Part shown: piece after piece, positions 1-5,533 of the stretch | How positions within the stretch are numbered: position 1 is the first letter of the stretch | Layout: every line of letters begins with the position of its first letter | From: Pirellulales bacterium | GTDB lineage: Bacteria > Planctomycetota > Planctomycetia > Pirellulales > JALHLM01 | DNA: 5,907 nt | Direction of reading: 5' to 3' | NCBI GenBank assembly: GCA_022844585.1 | Contig: JALHLM010000400.1 | Coordinates: 1 to 5,907 of the forward strand | Translations under genes and position numbers: made by a program | Notes under the pieces: model-generated | Told to the model about the DNA's origin: nothing | The model's database searches: none | Seen by the model: only the letters and a program-made list of their open reading frames with translations

Positions 1-985
1 CGTATTGCTCCCCTTCCATCAAGCTGGCAACGAGCTTCTCCCGCTTGTCGCGGGCCTTATCGCGAGCGAACGAGCGGACCTCTTCGACGGTCGGAATGCG
101 GCCGAGCAGGCGGAGATACACGCGCCGGCACCATTCTTCATCGCTGGCGGCCGGGGAAGGTTGGACGTTGTTTTCTTTCCAAGCGGCAGCGAGGGTCGTA
201 TTGATATACGACACCATCTCCGCATCGCTGATCGCCTGGTCGTACTTCTTCGCCACCAGCTCATGCACGTTGGGAGCAGGCTTGGGTGGGCGAACGGGCG
301 TCACTTCCGGTGGCAAGATCCCAGGACGCATCGGCCGCGGGTCGTTGCTCCCCTTCACCATCTGCGGCGAGTTGCCGTTCCCCATGCTGTTCGGTTGAAC
401 GGTATTGTTCGGTTTGATGTTCGGCTTCACCGGCACTGTATTCGTGCCGTTTTGAGCGAGGCCGTTATTCCCCGGCTTCACAACCTCGGTCTTGCCGTCT
501 GGCCTGACCGGCTTAGCGATCGGTCCTGTTATCTCAGGCCGTGAATTCGCAGCGATCAGGATCGCGACCCCGAGACCAGCCACGCACGCGGCCGCGGCCC
601 ACCAAGGCCAGGTGCTCGCGGGACGGCGGGACCGCAGGGCGGATTTTTTCCGCACGGGTGCGAATTCGCCATTACTAGACAAAGCAGGTTGCGGATAGGA
701 ACCGTTAGCACCGATCTGAGTACTCGCAGCAACAATCGGCATCACCGGTTCGACCGCTCGGACCACCGCAGTGGACAGCGGCGCAATTTCCAGCGGCAAT
801 GTCTCGACAGGCGGACCGGGGAGTGGTGGAAACGCGACGTCGCTATCGGCCCCACTTTGCCGGCGCATGGCCCAAGCCTGCATGATCCGCGCGGTGAGGT
901 CCGGGGGCGTCCGCCCACCCAGGACTTCGTCCAGGCAGCCATCGAGCAGGTGCTCATCTCGGGTTTTGTCGCGATCCGGTTTCAT
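1..985 (-). CDS. Membrane-anchored DUF1549 protein with anti-sigma-like N-terminus (3' end outside window)
   Basis: The first 328 residues are visible; the reading frame stays open to the window's left edge, so the C-terminus is missing. In order: a short charged cytoplasmic region with DEHLLDGCLDEVLGGRTPPD (residues 10-29), a low-complexity stretch, a basic patch (RKKSALRSRR, 112-121), one membrane helix (about 126-147, WPWWAAAAACVAGLGVAILI), a Pro/Asn-rich linker (about 148-240), and from about 253 a segment ending in EEWCRRVYLRLLGRIPTVEE (283-302) that resembles the start of DUF1549 (PSCyt2), a domain expanded in planctomycetes. The basic patch before the helix puts the N-terminus in the cytoplasm and the DUF1549 part outside the membrane. 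The gene lies downstream of an ECF sigma gene on the same strand, so I infer that the N-terminal region binds that sigma factor. The ATG at 985 has no convincing Shine-Dalgarno. The DUF1549 assignment rests on remembered family resemblance; the anti-sigma role is inference. Confidence 0.75.
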   Translation of the reverse strand, partial: MKPDRDKTRDEHLLDGCLDEVLGGRTPPDLTARIMQAWAMRRQSGADSDVAFPPLPGPPVETLPLEIAPLSTAVVRAVEPVMPIVAASTQIGANGSYPQPALSSNGEFAPVRKKSALRSRRPASTWPWWAAAACVAGLGVAILIAANSRPEITGPIAKPVRPDGKTEVVKPGNNGLAQNGTNTVPVKPNIKPNNTVQPNSMGNGNSPQMVKGSNDPRPMRPGILPPEVTPVRPPKPAPNVHELVAKKYDQAISDAEMVSYINTTLAAAWKENNVQPSPAASDEEWCRRVYLRLLGRIPTVEEVRSFARDKARDKREKLVASLMEGEQY

Positions 986-1086
986 CGTAAATCTTGAAAA
1001 ACTAACCCTTACCCAAACTCACAAACTGCAAAAACTCTCGGAAACGGCGCTCGTCGAACTCAGCCAAACGGCCAGGTTTTTCAAAG

Positions 1087-1102
1087 CCCCTCCTTGGAGG
1101 GG
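1087..1102 (-). terminator. Candidate hairpin between sigma and DUF1549 genes
   Basis: A perfect 16-base palindrome, CCCCTCCTTGGAGGGG, starts ten bases after the sigma stop codon. It can fold as a 6-bp GC-rich stem with a CTTG/CAAG loop. On the minus strand it is not followed by a U-run (next bases are CTTTGAAAAA), so it is a poor intrinsic terminator. It might act as an attenuator or mRNA-stabilising stem that adjusts the ratio of sigma factor to its partner. Function is not shown by the sequence. Confidence 0.3.
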
Positions 1103-1111
1103 ATTGGTCTT

Positions 1112-1633
1112 TTACTTCAGCTTGCTCTCAATGCACTCCCGCAGTTGCTGCTTCGCCCGCTGCATCAGGTTTTTGGCGCCATCGGGCGTTATCTCCAGGG
1201 CGGCGGCAATCTCCGTGCGACTGTTCATCTCGCGGAACCGCATGTCGAGCGATTTGCGGGCCCGGTCTGTCAGCCCCTTCAAACAGTCTCTCAGCAAGTC
1301 CAGCAATCCTTCTCCGTCATCTTCCCCAGCCCAGTGCGACCAGGTTCGATCCAACTCTTCCACGTTCTCGACCGCAGTCACTTTGCCTGCCCGCCGGCGG
1401 AACGAAATGTACAAATTGAAAGCGATCTTCCGCAGGTAAGCGCTCGTGGCCGCAGGGTTAATGTCCTGAAAAGGACGCTGCAAGGCAGCCAAAAACGTCT
1501 CCTGAGTGAGATCTTCCGCTTGGGCAGCGTCACACCCCAGGGCGCGCAAATAGCGCCAGATCCCCGTCTGATAGGTTTCTATCAGGCGGACTGGATCGAA
1601 CCCAGTCGCTGCGGTGATCGGTGCTGACTTCAT
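1112..1633 (-). CDS. ECF-type RNA polymerase sigma factor
   Basis: A 173-residue sigma70-family protein of the extracytoplasmic-function type, which redirects RNA polymerase to a specific promoter set. Region 2 covers about residues 20-82, with AEDLTQETFLAAL (39-51) as the core-binding helix and AYLRKIAFNLYISFRRR (65-81) as the -10-recognition helix. An acidic linker (about 89-112) leads to region 4 (about 113-168), where RTEIAAALEITPDGAKNLMQRAK (139-161) is the -35-binding helix-turn-helix. Regions 1 and 3 are absent, as usual for ECF factors, and the length is typical. I chose the ATG at 1633; an in-frame TTG two codons upstream is less likely. There is no clear Shine-Dalgarno. The next gene on this strand encodes a membrane protein with an anti-sigma-like N-terminus, so activity is probably controlled by that partner. 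Confidence 0.92.
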   Translation of the reverse strand: MKSAPITAATGFDPVRLIETYQTGIWRYLRALGCDAAQAEDLTQETFLAALQRPFQDINPAATSAYLRKIAFNLYISFRRRAGKVTAVENVEELDRTWSHWAGEDDGEGLLDLLRDCLKGLTDRARKSLDMRFREMNSRTEIAAALEITPDGAKNLMQRAKQQLRECIESKLK

Positions 1634-1819
1634 GCCCAAACGTAGAACGCCCGCCTGTGGACAATGTACTCATTTCACACAACAAACCCCCAGGGTGGGT
1701 GGATTTGCAGCGTGCCAAGCCCTGTCACCCGCTTATTTTACACCAACCCACCAGAGATTTCTTGCCGCCCGGGTGTGGATCCGTCATAAGCCCCTCGGGC
1801 AGCCGTCTTTACCAGTGCA
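1634..1819. other. Gene-free stretch upstream of the sigma gene
   Basis: No protein gene or RNA gene is supported here. The stretch must hold the promoter for the minus-strand sigma gene. The only candidate I can point to is a TAAAAT on the minus strand (1735-1740), about 100 bases before the sigma ATG, but no matching -35 element stands at the proper distance, so I do not call it. Open frames in this stretch lack any recognisable family. Confidence 0.5.
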
Positions 1820-1849
1820 TTGACAGCCCGCCGACTTCCGACCTACGAT
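1820..1849 (+). promoter_or_regulatory. Likely sigma70 promoter of the tRNA-Val gene
   Basis: A perfect TTGACA (1820-1825) is followed after 18 bases by TACGAT (1844-1849), a 5/6 match to the -10 consensus. Transcription would start near 1856, about 50 bases before the tRNA, which fits a short processed leader. No other gene starts downstream within range. The motif match is directly visible; promoter activity is inferred. Confidence 0.5.
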
Positions 1850-1906
1850 TCAAGGCGTGCTGCGATCCGTCCCGTCTCCCCCCGCAACCAATCGCAGCCC
1901 GTTCCC

Positions 1907-1980
1907 GGGCGGTTAGCTCAGTTGGTTAGAGCGCCACTCTTACACAGTGGATGTCGTGGGTTCGAGTCCCCCACCGCCCA
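1907..1980 (+). tRNA. tRNA-Val (anticodon UAC)
   Basis: A complete 74-base cloverleaf. The acceptor stem GGGCGGT (1907-1913) pairs with ACCGCCC (1973-1979), with A1980 as discriminator; CCA is not encoded. The D arm is GCTC-AGTTGGTTA-GAGC. The anticodon arm is CCACT-CTTACAC-AGTGG, giving anticodon UAC, which reads GUA and, with modification, other Val codons. The variable loop is ATGTC. The T arm is GTGGG-TTCGAGT-CCCCC, with four GC pairs and one U:C mismatch at position 50:64, slightly unusual but unlikely to destroy the fold. It stands alone, with no neighbouring tRNA and no sign of an integrated element. Confidence 0.96.
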
Positions 1981-2121
1981 TTCAGTCTGCCAGCCGCTTC
2001 ATTTGCTTCCTTCAGCGTCGTTCAGCCAGCCAGGTCTAGCGAACTCCACTTCTAGTCAGCCTCCGTAATCATCTCTCCTGCTCTCGCCCCGCGGCTGATC
2101 CTCTTCACGAAATCGGCTTTC
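1981..2121. other. Spacer between tRNA-Val and response-regulator gene
   Basis: There is no gene here. I see no clear rho-independent terminator after the tRNA and no strong -35/-10 pair. The bases just before the ATG at 2122 (CGGCTTTC) contain no Shine-Dalgarno. The response regulator could be transcribed from an unrecognised promoter here or by readthrough from the tRNA. Confidence 0.45.
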
Positions 2122-2871
2122 ATGACCGCTGCGAAGCATATTTTGATTGTCGAAGACGAACGCCACCTGGCCGTCGGCATTAAATACAATCTCGAAGCCG
2201 AGGGGTTTCAGGTAACCACCGTCGGCGATGGCCCGAGCGCCTTGCGGCTGATCGATGAAGGGGAGAATGATTTCGATCTGATCGTTTTGGACCTCATGCT
2301 CCCCGGCATGAGCGGCTATGCCGTTTGCGAGACGATCCGCAGCTCGGGGAATGACGTGCCCATCTTAATCCTGAGCGCCCGCACGCTGACCGAAGACCGC
2401 ACCCGCGGGTTCAATGTCGGCGCGAGCCAATATCTGACGAAGCCCTTCGATCTGGACGAACTGATCAGTCGCGTGAAGAACCTGCTGACCCATTTTCCGC
2501 GGCGGCAGTTCGCCGACCGGGCGATGCCGGCGAAGCTGGCCACGTTTGAATTCGGCGAAGCGAAGATCGACTTCCCCCGCTTCCACCTGCAGATCGCCGG
2601 CAAGGAAGTGCAACTCACCAAGCGCGAGTGGGAACTGCTGCAATACTTCGTCGAGCATGAGGGCCGGCTCATTCCGCGGCAAGAGTTGCTGCAGCAGGTT
2701 TGGCAGATGCCCGGCCACATTCAAACGCGGGCCCCGGATCAATTCATCCTCCGCCTCCGCAAGATCTTCGAGGCCGATCCCGCCGCGCCGCAACATTTCC
2801 TCACGGTGCGGGATATGGGCTATCGATTTGTGAAGCAGCCGCTGACGGAAGTGCCTGCAACGGATTCCTGA
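2122..2871 (+). CDS. OmpR/PhoB-family DNA-binding response regulator
   Basis: A 249-residue two-component regulator with two domains. The receiver (about 5-123) has the acidic pair E11-D12, phospho-acceptor D57 in LIVLDLMLPGMSG, the S85 switch residue, Y104, and the invariant K107 in YLTKPF. The usual GADDY before that lysine is GASQY here (100-104). The C-terminal winged helix (about 140-238) contains QLTKREWELLQYFVEHEG, the recognition-helix region around TRAPDQFILRLRKIFE, and the wing TVRDMGYRF, as in OmpR/PhoB proteins. Phosphorylation at D57 would control DNA binding. No histidine kinase is adjacent in the window, so the partner is unknown. The ATG at 2122 gives a standard N-terminus (AKHILIVEDE). 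The stop codon overlaps the start of the hydrolase gene by one base (TGATG), which suggests co-transcription and translational coupling. Confidence 0.95.
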   Translation: MTAAKHILIVEDERHLAVGIKYNLEAEGFQVTTVGDGPSALRLIDEGENDFDLIVLDLMLPGMSGYAVCETIRSSGNDVPILILSARTLTEDRTRGFNVGASQYLTKPFDLDELISRVKNLLTHFPRRQFADRAMPAKLATFEFGEAKIDFPRFHLQIAGKEVQLTKREWELLQYFVEHEGRLIPRQELLQQVWQMPGHIQTRAPDQFILRLRKIFEADPAAPQHFLTVRDMGYRFVKQPLTEVPATDS

Positions 2872-3467
2872 TGTCGCGGCCCGAGAAGAATCCCGACCTG
2901 CATGGCAGTGCGCCGGATAAATCGCCGGTGGCGCTCCTGATCATCGATATGATCAACGACCTGGAGTTTCCGGAGGGAGAGCAGATCCTGCCAGCGGCGC
3001 TGGCGGTGGCGAAGAATATCGCAGCGCTGCGGGATCGCTGCCGGGCGGCGGAAGTTCCCGTGATTTATGTCAACGACAACTTCGGCCGCTGGCGTTCGGA
3101 CTTCAGGGCACAGGTCGAGCATTGCCTGCACGACGGCGTTCGCGGTCAGCCGCTCGTCGAGTTGCTCAAGCCCGAGGCCGAAGACTACTTCGTCCTCAAG
3201 CCCAAACACTCCGGCTTCTACTCGACCTCGCTGGCGATCCTGCTTGACTACCTGCAGGTCAAGACACTCATCCTCACGGGCATCGCGGGCAACATCTGCG
3301 TCCTCTTCACGGCGAACGACGCCTACCAACGGGACTTTCGCCTGCACGTGCCGCGCGACTGCATCGCCTCGAATAGCAAGGAAGAAAACGAAGCGGCCCT
3401 GCAGCAGATGGAGCAAGTGCTGAAAGCGAAGACGCAGGGGTCGGGTGAGATCGACCTGCAATCCTAG
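2871..3467 (+). CDS. Isochorismatase-family cysteine hydrolase
   Basis: A 198-residue member of the isochorismatase-like / nicotinamidase-related hydrolase fold. The expected catalytic triad is visible: D26 in LLIIDMINDLEF, K110 in FVLKPKHSGFYSTSL, and nucleophile C143 in TGIAGNICVLFTANDAY. The GIA at 137-139 is at the position of the family's cis-peptide before the cysteine. Length is typical. The family hydrolyses amides, carbamoyl groups or vinyl ethers (nicotinamidase, N-carbamoylsarcosine amidase, isochorismatase); the substrate cannot be decided from these motifs. I chose the ATG at 2871 because it overlaps the regulator's TGA and gives a normal family N-terminus; the frame is open further upstream, but that part lies inside the regulator gene. 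The overlap indicates an operon with the response regulator. Confidence 0.92.
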   Translation: MSRPEKNPDLHGSAPDKSPVALLIIDMINDLEFPEGEQILPAALAVAKNIAALRDRCRAAEVPVIYVNDNFGRWRSDFRAQVEHCLHDGVRGQPLVELLKPEAEDYFVLKPKHSGFYSTSLAILLDYLQVKTLILTGIAGNICVLFTANDAYQRDFRLHVPRDCIASNSKEENEAALQQMEQVLKAKTQGSGEIDLQS

Positions 3468-3494
3468 TGCTTGATCCAGGCTAAGAATTGGGAT

Positions 3495-3570
3495 GTAGCC
3501 GTGTTCGCCAGAACGCGGGCCGATTCGCAAAATCTCGAACGACTCCCCGCGTTCTGGCGAACGCGGCTAC
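3495..3570 (+). repeat. REPIN-like palindromic element, copy 1
   Basis: Two 25-base arms (3495-3519 and 3546-3570) are inverted copies around a 26-base spacer, with one difference that leaves a G-U pair on the plus-strand RNA. Each arm is itself a hairpin: an outer GTAG, then an 8-bp stem CCGYGTTC/GAACGCGG around tetraloop GCCA. The outer ends therefore read GTAG...CTAC. This GTAG-plus-hairpin layout matches REP sequences mobilised by RAYT (Y1 tyrosine) transposases, and two inverted REPs make a REPIN. The element lies 27 bases after the hydrolase stop and could also act as a terminator or mRNA stabiliser. A second copy is at 4036-4110. Confidence 0.85.
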
Positions 3571-3646
3571 CGCAGATCCAAGAGTTGACGATGCAATAGA
3601 ACAGTCCACCGGAACGAGGCCAGTCGCTTGGGTTAGAATTCGATCG

Positions 3647-4039
3647 ATGATCACTTACCAGCTTGAGCCCGATCTCACTCCCGCCGAGTTCATTGATGTC
3701 CTGCGCCGCTCAACACTGGCGGAGCGGCGGCCCGTGGGGGAGCCGGAACGAATTGCGGTGATGCTGCAGCAGGCGGATGTGATTGTGACGGCGCGGGAGG
3801 GATCGCTGCTCGTGGGCGTGTCGCGGGCGATCACCGATTTTGCGTATTGCACGTATCTCTCGGACCTGGCCGTCGATGAAGCGTTTCAGCGGCAGGGGAT
3901 TGGGCGGGAATTGATCCGCCGCACACATGAAGCGGCGGGACTGGCGACGCTGCTCGTGTTGCTCGCCGCGCCGAAAGCTCGCGACTACTATCCGCACATC
4001 GGCATGCAGCCGCACGACTCGTGCTGGATCAAAAGGTAG
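3647..4039 (+). CDS. GNAT-family N-acetyltransferase
   Basis: A 130-residue single-domain acetyltransferase. The acetyl-CoA pyrophosphate-binding motif A is at 71-92: LSDLAVDEAFQRQGIGRELI, with Q81-x-x-G84-x-G86. The C-terminal part, YYPHIGMQPHDSCWI, resembles the common GNAT ending (Y..lGf..hd..W). The acceptor substrate is unknown. I chose the ATG at 3647 because the fold starts normally there (ITYQLEPDLTPAEF); the open frame extends upstream, but that extension is a translation of the palindromic repeat. There is no Shine-Dalgarno. The TAG stop (4037-4039) is inside the GTAG that begins the second REPIN-like element, so the repeat abuts or defines the end of the gene. Confidence 0.88.
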   Translation: MITYQLEPDLTPAEFIDVLRRSTLAERRPVGEPERIAVMLQQADVIVTAREGSLLVGVSRAITDFAYCTYLSDLAVDEAFQRQGIGRELIRRTHEAAGLATLLVLLAAPKARDYYPHIGMQPHDSCWIKR

Positions 4040-4110
4040 CCGCGTTCGCCAGAACGCGGGAAGCCCTCGGGCTTCGGCGAGTCGGCCCGTGTTCTGGCGA
4101 ACGCGGCTAC
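4036..4110 (+). repeat. REPIN-like palindromic element, copy 2
   Basis: It has the same architecture as the copy at 3495-3570: arms 4036-4060 and 4086-4110, spacer 25 bases. The single arm difference (a T in the right arm at 4090) again forms G-U on the plus strand, at a different stem position from copy 1. The spacer contains its own small palindrome, AAGCCCTCGGGCTT (4061-4074), and is unrelated to the spacer of copy 1, so only the REP arms are conserved. The first GTAG supplies the stop codon of the acetyltransferase gene. Before the IS inserted, this element filled most of the gap between two convergent genes, a position suited to a two-way terminator. Confidence 0.85.
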
Positions 4111-4137
4111 ATTCCAATTCTTTAAGCTGACAACGCA

Positions 4138-4141
4138 CTAG
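4138..4141. repeat. Left target-site copy (CTAG) of the IS
   Basis: CTAG directly precedes the left inverted repeat, and the same four bases follow the right one at 5534-5537. A palindromic 4-bp CTAG target matches the habit of the IS5 subgroup (YTAR-type targets). Because CTAG is its own reverse complement, a 2-bp TA duplication with slightly longer inverted repeats cannot be excluded from this copy alone. Confidence 0.7.
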
Positions 4142-4157
4142 CAGGCTGCTGAAAAAC
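4142..4157 (+). repeat. IS left terminal inverted repeat (IRL)
   Basis: CAGGCTGCTGAAAAAC, identical over 16 bases to the reverse complement of the right end (5518-5533). Beyond it, similarity fades (CCTTGTTGC here against TCGGCTTGC at the right end). Confidence 0.92.
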
Positions 4158-4312
4158 CCTTGTTGCTTGGGCGTTTTTATTATTTTTGCTGGACTTTCCT
4201 TGCTTAGCTGCTGAGCTTGGTCGGAGATGAGTGGAATTCCCTACTCGGGACGTTCGGAGTGGGGCTGCTTTGCGGGGCTCATTGTCGCCTGATTCCTTGG
4301 AAAGTGGTCAGA

Positions 4313-5458
4313 TTAGGTTGCCGGCACCAGTCGTCGCAGGCGAACCAAGTTGAAGGCCGCCGCTCCGACTTCCAGAAGTTGTTGAAGCTTCCATCGCCCC
4401 ACCGTTCGACACCGATCCAAACCCGCGATCGTCTTCAGCCAGCCAAAACACTCTTCCACTTTCTTCCGACACCGCTGACTGAGTTGGTAACCTTCTTGCG
4501 GCAGGCGTTGTTGCATTCGGTGTCGGGCCTTCACACCAGGAATTCGCTCGTGGTGCTGCACCGTTTTCGGATCGACCGGTGGCTTCACCAACGGTATGTG
4601 CGGTTCAATCTCGCGGCTTTCGAGTGCGATCAGAAATTCGCCATCGTCATATCCCTTGTCGGCACCCACGGTCTTGGGAACTCGGCCATGGCTGCGTTTC
4701 AATTCATCGAGCATGTCCAACGCCGCGGTCCGCTCGGCCGTGCCGCCAGCGTGCGTCGAGGTAACCGTGATGATCAAACCATTCCGGTTTTCGCTCAGCA
4801 CATGCCCCATGTGCGAGAGCTTGGCTTCCTGCCCCGGCGACTTCCGATAAAGTTTGGCCTCGGGATCAGTTCGACTCGCGTGCGTTTCATTGCTGCGCTT
4901 CTGCCCGTGAAAATCCACTTCTGCATTGCGGGGCTTGAAACCATTGCTATCAAGTGGTTCCTCGCCGCCACTTTCGCGTGGCTGAAAACTCTTGGCCGAA
5001 GCCAGGCTCTCGATCAACGTTCCGTCCACCGAGAAATGCTCGCTGCACAAGCCGTGCGTCAACGCTTCCGCCACCACGGCATCAAAAAAGGCCTTCGTCA
5101 AACCATGGTCTTCGAGCCGTTGACGATTCTTGGTGAAGGTCGTGGCATCGAACGCATCTTCGCTCGGCCGCATATCGAGAAACCAGCGGTACAACAGATT
5201 CAAATCGATCTGCTCGCACAGCAGCCGTTCGCTGCGAATCGTATAGAGAGCCATCAATAACAACGCTTTCAGCAAGCGTTCCGGCGGCACGCTCGGCCGA
5301 CCAGTTCGGCTGTACGCTGCCTCAAACTTCTCATGCAGCGTTTGCAAAATACGATTGGTGCGACGCTTGATATCACGCAACGGGTGATCGGCCCGAATCC
5401 GATCCTCCACCTCAAAGACGTGAAATAACGGCAACTGCTGATCTGCTTCACCACGCAT
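4313..5458 (-). CDS. IS5-like DDE transposase
   Basis: A 381-residue transposase, full length for this group. The N-terminal DUF772-like region (about 20-115) includes RADHPLRDIKR (22-32), the GRPSVPPERLLKALLL helix (53-68), IRSERLL (74-80) and FTKNRQRL (108-115). The DDE catalytic core follows, with D145 in FSVDGTLIE, D267 in GADKGYD and E335 in RKKVEECFGWLK; R331-x3-E335-x6-K342 fits the IS4/IS5 C-terminal signature. RNAEVDFHGQKRSNETHAS (177-195) is characteristic of these elements. I chose the ATG at 5458 because AAGGAGGAG lies 7 bases upstream; the frame is open further back through a TTG, but only into the IS terminus. It is codirectional with the upstream amidohydrolase gene, so readthrough from that gene could raise transposase expression. 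Confidence 0.95.
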   Translation of the reverse strand: MRGEADQQLPLFHVFEVEDRIRADHPLRDIKRRTNRILQTLHEKFEAAYSRTGRPSVPPERLLKALLLMALYTIRSERLLCEQIDLNLLYRWFLDMRPSEDAFDATTFTKNRQRLEDHGLTKAFFDAVVAEALTHGLCSEHFSVDGTLIESLASAKSFQPRESGGEEPLDSNGFKPRNAEVDFHGQKRSNETHASRTDPEAKLYRKSPGQEAKLSHMGHVLSENRNGLIITVTSTHAGGTAERTAALDMLDELKRSHGRVPKTVGADKGYDDGEFLIALESREIEPHIPLVKPPVDPKTVQHHERIPGVKARHRMQQRLPQEGYQLSQRCRKKVEECFGWLKTIAGLDRCRTVGRWKLQQLLEVGAAAFNLVRLRRLVPAT

Positions 5459-5465
5459 CTTTCGA

Positions 5466-5474
5466 CTCCTCCTT
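5466..5474 (-). promoter_or_regulatory. Strong Shine-Dalgarno of the transposase gene
   Basis: AAGGAGGAG on the minus strand lies 7 bases before the ATG at 5458 and decides that start. It stands out because no host gene in the window has a recognisable Shine-Dalgarno, which fits a mobile gene adapted to broad hosts. Confidence 0.8.
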
Positions 5475-5484
5475 GGATGCCAAA

Positions 5485-5512
5485 AGTTTAGCGCGATAAA
5501 ATCTGCCCGCAA
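5485..5512 (-). promoter_or_regulatory. Possible weak promoter of the transposase
   Basis: On the minus strand, TTGCGG (5512-5507) and TAAACT (5490-5485) are separated by 16 bases, inside the IS just after the right inverted repeat. Both boxes match the sigma70 consensus only partly, as is common for IS promoters. Confidence 0.3.
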
Positions 5513-5517
5513 GCCGA

Positions 5518-5533
5518 GTTTTTCAGCAGCCTG
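5518..5533 (-). repeat. IS right terminal inverted repeat (IRR)
   Basis: The reverse complement reads CAGGCTGCTGAAAAAC, a perfect 16-base match to the left end at 4142-4157. It is the transposase-proximal end. Confidence 0.92.

Larger units (their letters stand above)
4142..5533 (-). mobile_element. Complete IS5-like insertion sequence, 1392 bp
   Basis: The element is bounded by perfect 16-bp inverted repeats (CAGGCTGCTGAAAAAC), with imperfect similarity for about nine more bases, and flanked by CTAG on each side. It carries one transposase gene (4313-5458, minus strand) with no frameshift or internal stop. The 171 bases between the left end and the transposase stop contain no further gene. 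The 75 bases before the transposase hold a weak promoter and a strong Shine-Dalgarno. Intact ends and intact gene suggest recent arrival and possible activity. The transposase type places it in the IS5/IS1182-like DDE group; the subgroup should be checked against ISfinder. Confidence 0.92.

Noticed and set aside
5..544. Plus-strand open frames across the left 1.4 kb
   Set aside because: These frames oppose the DUF1549 and sigma genes and encode low-complexity Arg/Ser/His-rich sequence without motifs.
1907..1980. tRNA gene as the attachment site of an integrated element
   Set aside because: No integrase gene and no repeat of the tRNA 3' end occur in the window.
2700..2870. 57-codon upstream extension of the isochorismatase-family protein
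   Set aside because: It lies wholly inside the response-regulator gene and reads as Pro/Arg-rich noise; the TGATG overlap gives a normal start.
2820..3530. Minus-strand open frame of 236 codons
   Set aside because: It is antisense to the isochorismatase-family gene, which has a complete catalytic triad; the antisense product shows no family features.
3585..3639. TTGACG (3585) and TAGAAT (3634) as a promoter for the acetyltransferase
   Set aside because: The boxes are 43 bases apart, far beyond a workable spacer, and neither has a partner at 16-18 bases.
3488..3646. 53-codon upstream extension of the acetyltransferase
   Set aside because: It is a translation of the palindromic repeat (SRVRQNAG-type sequence) and its flank, not part of a GNAT fold. 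The same peptide appears wherever the repeat is translated.
3495..4110. The two repeats as a CRISPR array
   Set aside because: There are only two palindromic units 541 bp apart with a gene between them and no regular spacers or cas genes.
4217..5260. Long plus-strand open frame of 347 codons
   Set aside because: It is antisense to the well-supported IS transposase, has no recognisable domain and owes its length to the codon bias of the opposite strand.
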